DNA from: UBA11957 sp963603285
Lineage (GTDB): Bacteria > Bacillota > Clostridia > Lachnospirales > Lachnospiraceae
Direction: 5' to 3'
NCBI GenBank assembly: GCA_963603285.1
Contig: CAVCMG010000024.1
Location: 1 to 42,646, forward strand
DNA: 42,646 nt
In this document: positions 38,035 through 42,646 of the stretch, one piece after another
Layout of the letters: each line of letters starts with the position of its first letter
Position numbering within the stretch: position 1 is the first letter of the stretch
Notes under the pieces: model-generated
The model's input: only the letters and a program-made list of their open reading frames with translations
The model's database searches: none
Told to the model about the DNA's origin: nothing
Made by a program: the position numbers and the translations under genes

Positions 38035-38547
38035 TTAAAAGAAGAATACCAGTTTCCCCTGCACCTCTTTCTTCAGCACAGCCCCAAAGGTGCGGGAATC
38101 TACGGAATTTTCCCGGTTGTCACCGGCGACGAAGACCTTGCCGGCCTCTACAGTGTATGGCGATGTGATGCCATTTTCCGGAAGCTTTGTCTGCCCCTGA
38201 GCATATGGCTCGTCCAGGGCTTCTCCGTTGATATAGAACTGGCCGTTTTTCACTTCCACGATATCACCGCCCACGGCGATCACACGTTTCACATAATATT
38301 CCCCGGACGGCATACGCACCGAAACGATATCGCCCCGTTTATACTCCGGTACGATCCGGATATAGGCCGTCAGCTGTCCATCCTGCAGGGTCGGCTCCAT
38401 GGATTCACCCTTTACAAAGGAAACACCCGCCACAAAGCGAAATACCGCCAGCGCCACAACAAAAAGAATAGCCAGACCAACACAGGTTCTCAGCCAACGC
38501 TGCTTTCTGTCATCATATTTTTTCAGTACTCTCTTATTCTGCCTCAT
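38035..38547 (-). CDS. lepB: Signal peptidase I
   Basis: This 170-residue type I signal peptidase has one N-terminal membrane segment (about 20-42). The catalytic Ser is at about 49 in GESMEPT and the Lys at about 87 in YYVKRVIAVGGD. Box E is GDNRENSVDSR. The protein is of the short Gram-positive type. ATG at 38547 is chosen; GTG at 38556 is an alternative, and both ribosome sites are weak. It follows the surface-protein gene set but behind a terminator, and may be dedicated to processing that large exported protein. Confidence 0.93.
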   Translation of the reverse strand: MRQNKRVLKKYDDRKQRWLRTCVGLAILFVVALAVFRFVAGVSFVKGESMEPTLQDGQLTAYIRIVPEYKRGDIVSVRMPSGEYYVKRVIAVGGDIVEVKNGQFYINGEALDEPYAQGQTKLPENGITSPYTVEAGKVFVAGDNRENSVDSRTFGAVLKKEVQGKLVFFF

Positions 38548-38583
38548 CTCTGCCACTCTTTTCTGTCTTTATTCCTGCAAAAA

Positions 38584-38602
38584 GCCCCGACATCGCCGGG
38601 GC
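38584..38602 (-). terminator. Terminator of the surface-protein operon
   Basis: GCCCCG and CGGGGC pair around a 7-nt loop and are followed by TTTTT on the minus strand. It lies between the 65-residue membrane protein gene and lepB. Confidence 0.85.
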
Positions 38603-38617
38603 CCTTTACCTTTTCTT

Positions 38618-38815
38618 TTATGCCTGTGGGGAAGTACTCTCCACCTCTACGTCCTCCGAGTAGATCTCAGAAATCTGGTCCTCCAGATCCTTCTGCGTCT
38701 TTTTCATACTCAGGAACTTGTAAACAAAAATCACTGCTACCACGATCAGGATAATCAGTGCGATCAGATCCCACCAGCAAAAGCCCAATCGGGTATGCTC
38801 CAGTATATACGACAT
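38618..38815 (-). CDS. Small single-pass membrane protein
   Basis: This is a 65-residue protein. A short N-terminal outside segment with FCWWD is followed by one membrane helix (about 16-36) and a charged cytoplasmic tail (KKTQKDLEDQISEIYSEDVEVES) that could form a coiled coil. AAGGAGG lies at ideal spacing. It is the third gene of the surface-protein operon, 12 bases after the 92-residue protein, and shares that protein's plan: aromatic W/D motif, one helix, acidic helical tail. The function is unknown. Confidence 0.8.
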   Translation of the reverse strand: MSYILEHTRLGFCWWDLIALIILIVVAVIFVYKFLSMKKTQKDLEDQISEIYSEDVEVESTSPQA

Positions 38816-38827
38816 AATACCGCCTCC

Positions 38828-39106
38828 TTACTTCGCCTTTGCCTGTTTCGGTCCCGGAATCTCAGCTGTCTCGGCCGCCTTGACGATCGCCTCGGTCGCA
38901 CCGGCAATACCAGCTGTATTCAGCACCTGATCCAGATTCGTCATAGTTTCTTCCATCGTTTTGTTAAACTCGTCTTCACGTTTCTTCTGGTTTCTGTGAT
39001 GAACGATTGCAATAACAATGATCACCACTGCAACAACAAACGCCGGCCAATCCCAGAAGTGGAACGGAGTATTTGTATGTGTCCACACATAAAAATTCTG
39101 TAACAT
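38828..39106 (-). CDS. Small single-pass membrane protein with helical cytoplasmic tail
   Basis: This is a 92-residue protein. NTPFHFWDWPAF precedes one membrane helix (about 20-38), followed by a basic HHRNQKK stop-transfer and an amphipathic tail (EDEFNKTMEETMTNLDQVLNTAG) ending in an Ala/Lys-rich stretch. GGGAGG precedes the start. It lies between the giant surface protein and the 65-residue protein, and the shared plan suggests that the two small proteins came from a duplication or form one complex. I know no named family. Confidence 0.8.
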   Translation of the reverse strand: MLQNFYVWTHTNTPFHFWDWPAFVVAVVIIVIAIVHHRNQKKREDEFNKTMEETMTNLDQVLNTAGIAGATEAIVKAAETAEIPGPKQAKAK

Positions 39107-39144
39107 TGTTCTCTACCTCCCTGTATGTAGATCACCGACCGGCC

Positions 39145-39168
39145 GGTACGACCGGTCAGTGAAACCTG
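39145..39168 (-). promoter_or_regulatory. Intercistronic stem-loop after the surface-protein gene
   Basis: GACCGG and CCGGTC-type arms pair between the surface-protein stop and the next ribosome site. There is no T-run, so it is probably an mRNA-stability or attenuation element. Confidence 0.45.
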
Positions 39169-39185
39169 TGGTTACATCTTGCGCC

Positions 39186-42100
39186 TTATGCGTTTGCCTG
39201 CTTCTTTTCTTCTGCCAGCTTTTTGGCCTCTTCGAGATATTTTGCCATATCTTCATCGGAAAGGTCAAGCTCTTTCTGAATCGATGCGATTGCAAGCTGT
39301 TCTCTTAATTCCTCAACCTTCAGCTGACGGTTCTTTCTGCTCTTGGTATACAGAGCGAAGATAATCAGTGTCAGCAGCATGATCAGGAAGTGGAGGATAC
39401 AGCAGGCATGATCGTCAAGATTCATGTTTGCCAACGGTGTCGGGGTATCCTCTACCGGAGTCAGGTCATATCCACCGTTATCATCCGGCTGGATTACACC
39501 GTCTGCAGGTGCCGGGTTGGCAGCTGCCTGGCCTGCATTGTTATTGGCTGCATTGTTGCCATTGTTTGCGTTATTCGCATTATTGGCATTGTTGTTATTG
39601 TTGTCGACCACGTTACCGCCGCCATTGTTTCCACCGTTGTTCGGCTGGTTCGGGTTCTGCGGATTATCCGGAACTACAACCGGTGCATTCGGTGTGTAGA
39701 CTACCGTTACCGTAACATTGGCTGCCGGCATACCTGTTGCCGGAAGTGCAACTGTACCGTAGTTCGGTGTGTAACCATCGATCGTCGGAGATACGACGGC
39801 ATCGATTGTCTCACCTGCCAGCAATCTGACTGTGTAATCCGGTGCTACTGTATTGCCGTTGTTGTCAACGTAGTGAATGGTCAACACGTAAGTCTTTTCG
39901 GTCGGGGTCGGATCGGTTTCATCGCTCTTGGACGGTGTTGTCGGTCCATTCGGATTCTCCGGATCTTCGCCAGGCTTCGTTGTAGATGTCACATTGACTC
40001 TGTTGGCCAGTGTGCCATCAGCATCGGCTCTGACTACCGTGTAGGAAACCTTCAGCTCGATGCTTGCTCCGACTGCCAGTGTGGCGATCGTAGCGGTGTT
40101 GCCGTTTACAGTTACACCAGCTTTGTTTGCGATCACGGCATTGCCGCTTGCACCCTGCATCTGATCGGTTACGGTCAGGTTGTTCAGGGTCAGGTTGCCG
40201 GTGTTGGTAACGCGGATCGTGTAGTTGATCACATCGCCTACCTTGTATTCTGCCTGCGGATTGTCAACAGTCTTGGTAACTGTGTAATCTGCGTTAGCTT
40301 TTTCGGTATCGACAGTCTTCTCTGCCTCGCCGTTTACCGGATTGCCATCCGGATCTGTACCTGTGACAGTAGCCACATTGCGGATTGAGCCGTTTACAAT
40401 GTCGTTCTGTGTCGCTGTGTAGCGTACAGTGAACTGTCTGGACTCACCCGGTGCAAGGCTGATGCTGCCGATCAGGTTAAATACATTCTTGTTGAAGGTA
40501 TCGCCGGTAAGCTGATCCTTCACTTTGATGTCGTTAATAGTTACATTACCATTGTTGGTTACGGTGATCGTATAGGTGATCACATCGCCAGCCTGGATGT
40601 TGGATGTCTTGTCGGCTTCCTTCGTGATGAAGAGACTCGGCTTCTGCTGCTCAGTCGGAACTTCCTTCTCGCCCGGCGTCGGCTTCGGATTCTCATCACT
40701 TGTGGCTGTAGCTACGTTCAGAACAGAACCGTTGCGGATGTCTTTTTCGGTAACTACATAGCTTGTTGTCATCGGCTCCTCTGACTGTTTTCCAGACGCC
40801 AGAGATTTAATTATCCATTCTGCACCGGTCAGCGGATCAGTTACAACTACGTTTGTCAGTGTCTGGTTACCGGTGTTCTCTGCTACGATTTCATAAGTGA
40901 TTGTCTCACCCAGAGCGTAGGAACTGCCGTTGGCCGGAGTGCTGGTTACGTCTTTGTGTACGGTGATGCTCTTATTCTCCGGTACGGTGTTATCTTCTGT
41001 ACTGCCCGGAACAACAGTCGGCTCATTGCCATCCGGTGATGTTCCCTTTGCTGTCGCATCATTGATAACTTTACCGTTACGGATATCAGCTTCTGTTACT
41101 ACATAAGATGCTTTGACTGTCTTGCTTTCGCCAATACCCAATGTCAGATTGGTCCAGCTATCCGGATCTTCTTTCTGTACATTCGGTAAGGTATCTACAA
41201 TATTGACACCAGTCAAGGTCAGGTTACCATCGTTGGTTACTGTGATCTCATAATGGATCGTCTCACCCAGATCATATGTCTGCTTACGATTTGTTGTCGT
41301 CTTGACTACCGTCATATGCGGATTCGGATCTTCAGTATAATCCTTTGTGTTGCCCGGAACAACAGTCGGCTCATTACCATCCGGTGATGTTCCTTCTGCT
41401 GTCGCATCATTTACAACATGGCCTGCAACAATATCTTTCTCCGTTACTGTATAAGAAGCTGTAAATTCTTTTGTCTGACCTACAGCCAGCAAGCTGATCG
41501 TTGCCCAATTTCCAGTTAAAAGTCCGGCACCGTCTTTTACAAGACCTTCTTTGTTATCAACCACCTTAACATTGGTAAGATCCACGTTACCATCGTTGGT
41601 TACGGTAATCTTATAAGTGATGGTATCGCCAAGTGCATATGCTGCACGGCCATCCTTCGGCCTGCTGGTTGTTGTCTTAACTACAGTCATGTGCGGATTC
41701 GGCGCAGCTGTTGTTACAGTATCCGTTGTTGTATATGTCTGTTCCTCATCCGAGAATTCAGCAGTTACTGTATTCTGATAAGTTCTTGCAAGAATATCTT
41801 TCTTCTGAATTACATAAGTTGCAGTTGTTGTAATACTTTCTCCAGCCGGAACATTTTCAAATCTGCTCTGGGCAAGCGTTACACCGCTCTGCTCTTTTAA
41901 TGTAATTGTCTTAGTCGAATTATAGATATTCTTGACAGTAATTGTAAATGTTACCGTCTCACCAAGTTCAAATCCTGCACCTTCATGATTTTTAGTAATT
42001 ACAGCACCTGGATTGATTGTTTCATCATTTACAGTTAGACTTCCTTCTGTCTTAATGACATTGTAGTTGGCTAAGTCGGTTCCCGCATTCGGTACGATGG

Positions 42101-42646
42101 CAAATGCGTTTGCACTTGATCCTACCAGCGTCTGGCTTCCGGTGAAGTTGTAGGTTGCACCTTCTCCCGTTACCCAGCCACTTTCTTCTGCAAGCGGTGT
42201 GTTTCCGTTGACAAGTGCTTCTCCGTCATACTGCTTGTTAAGGTCTGCACTTGTTAAGGTCAGGTCCTTCTGGCCGATTGTCAGATGGCCTCTTCTTACC
42301 TTGATATCGAACTGGGCACTTACATCGTTTCCAGCCTCATCCTTTACAGTTGCTGTTCCCGTAGATTCGATTGCAGCCACACTGTCTTTTACATCTTTTC
42401 CGCTGGCTTCTGAGGTCAGACCTGTTACATAATAGGTCTTTCCTTCTACAGAAATCGGGGTTCCTTTTCCTTCTACGTCTCCGACAAATCCGCTGACGCT
42501 CTGGACTTCTCCGTTGTATGTTGTGTCAAGACTCTTTGCAACGATCTCTACTTCATACCTTGCTTCACGGTCTGTTACTCGCAGCGTTCCCTCTGTCTTA
42601 ATGACATTGTAGTTGGCTAAGTCGGTTCCCGCATTCGGTACGATGG
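39186..42646 (-). CDS. Giant repeat surface protein, C-terminal part
   Basis: At least 1152 residues are visible and the frame is open to the window edge, so the N-terminus lies outside. From the visible start there are two YDG/MBG-like beta modules (KSLDTTYNGEVQSV, DLNKQYDGEALVNG). Six DUF11/DUF7507-type repeats of about 100-110 residues follow, each with ALGDTITYKITVTNDGNVDLTNV-like cores and TVTEKDIxNG. Then come a MucBP-like domain (YVLTIHYVDNNGNTV), an Asn/Pro/Gly-rich stalk and one membrane helix (CCILHFLIMLLTLIIFALYT). The protein ends in a 50-residue charged, helical cytoplasmic tail. No LPXTG motif is present. The architecture is that of a membrane-anchored adhesin. Confidence 0.92.
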   Translation of the reverse strand, partial: IVPNAGTDLANYNVIKTEGTLRVTDREARYEVEIVAKSLDTTYNGEVQSVSGFVGDVEGKGTPISVEGKTYYVTGLTSEASGKDVKDSVAAIESTGTATVKDEAGNDVSAQFDIKVRRGHLTIGQKDLTLTSADLNKQYDGEALVNGNTPLAEESGWVTGEGATYNFTGSQTLVGSSANAFAIVPNAGTDLANYNVIKTEGSLTVNDETINPGAVITKNHEGAGFELGETVTFTITVKNIYNSTKTITLKEQSGVTLAQSRFENVPAGESITTTATYVIQKKDILARTYQNTVTAEFSDEEQTYTTTDTVTTAAPNPHMTVVKTTTSRPKDGRAAYALGDTITYKITVTNDGNVDLTNVKVVDNKEGLVKDGAGLLTGNWATISLLAVGQTKEFTASYTVTEKDIVAGHVVNDATAEGTSPDGNEPTVVPGNTKDYTEDPNPHMTVVKTTTNRKQTYDLGETIHYEITVTNDGNLTLTGVNIVDTLPNVQKEDPDSWTNLTLGIGESKTVKASYVVTEADIRNGKVINDATAKGTSPDGNEPTVVPGSTEDNTVPENKSITVHKDVTSTPANGSSYALGETITYEIVAENTGNQTLTNVVVTDPLTGAEWIIKSLASGKQSEEPMTTSYVVTEKDIRNGSVLNVATATSDENPKPTPGEKEVPTEQQKPSLFITKEADKTSNIQAGDVITYTITVTNNGNVTINDIKVKDQLTGDTFNKNVFNLIGSISLAPGESRQFTVRYTATQNDIVNGSIRNVATVTGTDPDGNPVNGEAEKTVDTEKANADYTVTKTVDNPQAEYKVGDVINYTIRVTNTGNLTLNNLTVTDQMQGASGNAVIANKAGVTVNGNTATIATLAVGASIELKVSYTVVRADADGTLANRVNVTSTTKPGEDPENPNGPTTPSKSDETDPTPTEKTYVLTIHYVDNNGNTVAPDYTVRLLAGETIDAVVSPTIDGYTPNYGTVALPATGMPAANVTVTVVYTPNAPVVVPDNPQNPNQPNNGGNNGGGNVVDNNNNNANNANNANNGNNAANNNAGQAAANPAPADGVIQPDDNGGYDLTPVEDTPTPLANMNLDDHACCILHFLIMLLTLIIFALYTKSRKNRQLKVEELREQLAIASIQKELDLSDEDMAKYLEEAKKLAEEKKQANA
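42046..42100 (-). repeat. 55-bp direct repeat, copy 1, in the surface-protein gene
   Basis: It is identical over all 55 bases to 42592-42646 and encodes IVPNAGTDLANYNVIKTEG. The period is 546 bases (182 codons). The second copy runs off the window. Confidence 0.95.
42592..42646 (-). repeat. 55-bp direct repeat, copy 2, at the window edge
   Basis: It is identical to 42046-42100 and is in the same reading frame of the surface-protein gene. The identity may continue beyond the window. Confidence 0.95.

Noticed and set aside
39390..40388. 332-codon Cys/Arg/Ile-rich frame opposite the adhesin
   Set aside because: It is a shadow of the repeat protein; the composition is implausible and there is no start signal.
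42378..42380. Start of the giant adhesin at 42380
   Set aside because: This is a GTG inside a frame that stays open and encodes matching repeat sequence up to the window edge, so the true start is outside.

Overview
The window looks like chromosome of an anaerobic, spore-forming Firmicute, most likely a gut Lachnospiraceae (Clostridia). The basis is moderate GC with AT-rich intergenic DNA, strong AGGAGG ribosome sites, SpoVT, a T-box in front of metG, a rubrerythrin with its rubredoxin domain first, CUT1-type sugar ABC genes and LacI/GntR control. Nearly all genes lie on the minus strand. The exceptions are one glycosidase, one small secreted protein and a tRNA.

Layout. 1-1743: 3' end of tRNA-Gln(CTG), an AT-rich pair of hypothetical genes (secreted protein; membrane zinc-ribbon protein), and a 110-bp inverted repeat. 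1744-4388: aspartate kinase and a MalY/PatB-type PLP enzyme. 4568-9898: an operon of a trans-sulfuration-type PLP enzyme, sugar-binding lipoprotein, two permeases and a FadR-type regulator, with a TGGT-N3-ACCA operator over its promoter. A GHL6-like glycosidase is divergent from it at 10269-12317. 12419-13312: HxlR regulator and FMN-binding protein. 13446-13985: spoVT with a sigma-G-like promoter. 14074-18942: a nickel-pincer cofactor operon in the order larE, larC2, a 593-residue protein of unknown function, larB, larC1, with no larA. 19207-21990: AAA/DUF4143 ATPase and an FAD oxidoreductase. 22235-28866: a six-gene sugar or polyol operon (aldolase, LacI, FGGY kinase, GatD-like dehydrogenase, PfkB kinase, aldo/keto reductase) with a 22-bp palindromic operator at its promoter. 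29474-32731: lipoprotein, then glgB with its TetR. 32917-36072: T-box, metG, tatD. 36312-37808: small secreted Cys protein, an array of 7-mers phased at 11 bp, reverse rubrerythrin and PerR-like regulator. 38035-42646: signal peptidase I, two small membrane proteins and the 3' part of a giant repeat surface protein that runs off the window.

How they fit together. The sugar operon can be read as a tagatose/fructose bisphosphate route: GatD-type oxidation, PfkB phosphorylation, class II aldol cleavage. The 4.5-12.3 kb block pairs sugar import and a glycosidase with C-S lyase chemistry, which suggests a sulfur- or amino-acid-linked glycoside as substrate. This is inference.

The strongest candidate for an undescribed system is the lar operon. 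It encodes all the steps for making the nickel-pincer nucleotide, but the known client enzyme LarA is absent. A conserved-looking 593-residue, Cys- and His-containing protein takes its place, and larC is naturally split into two distant genes in reversed order.
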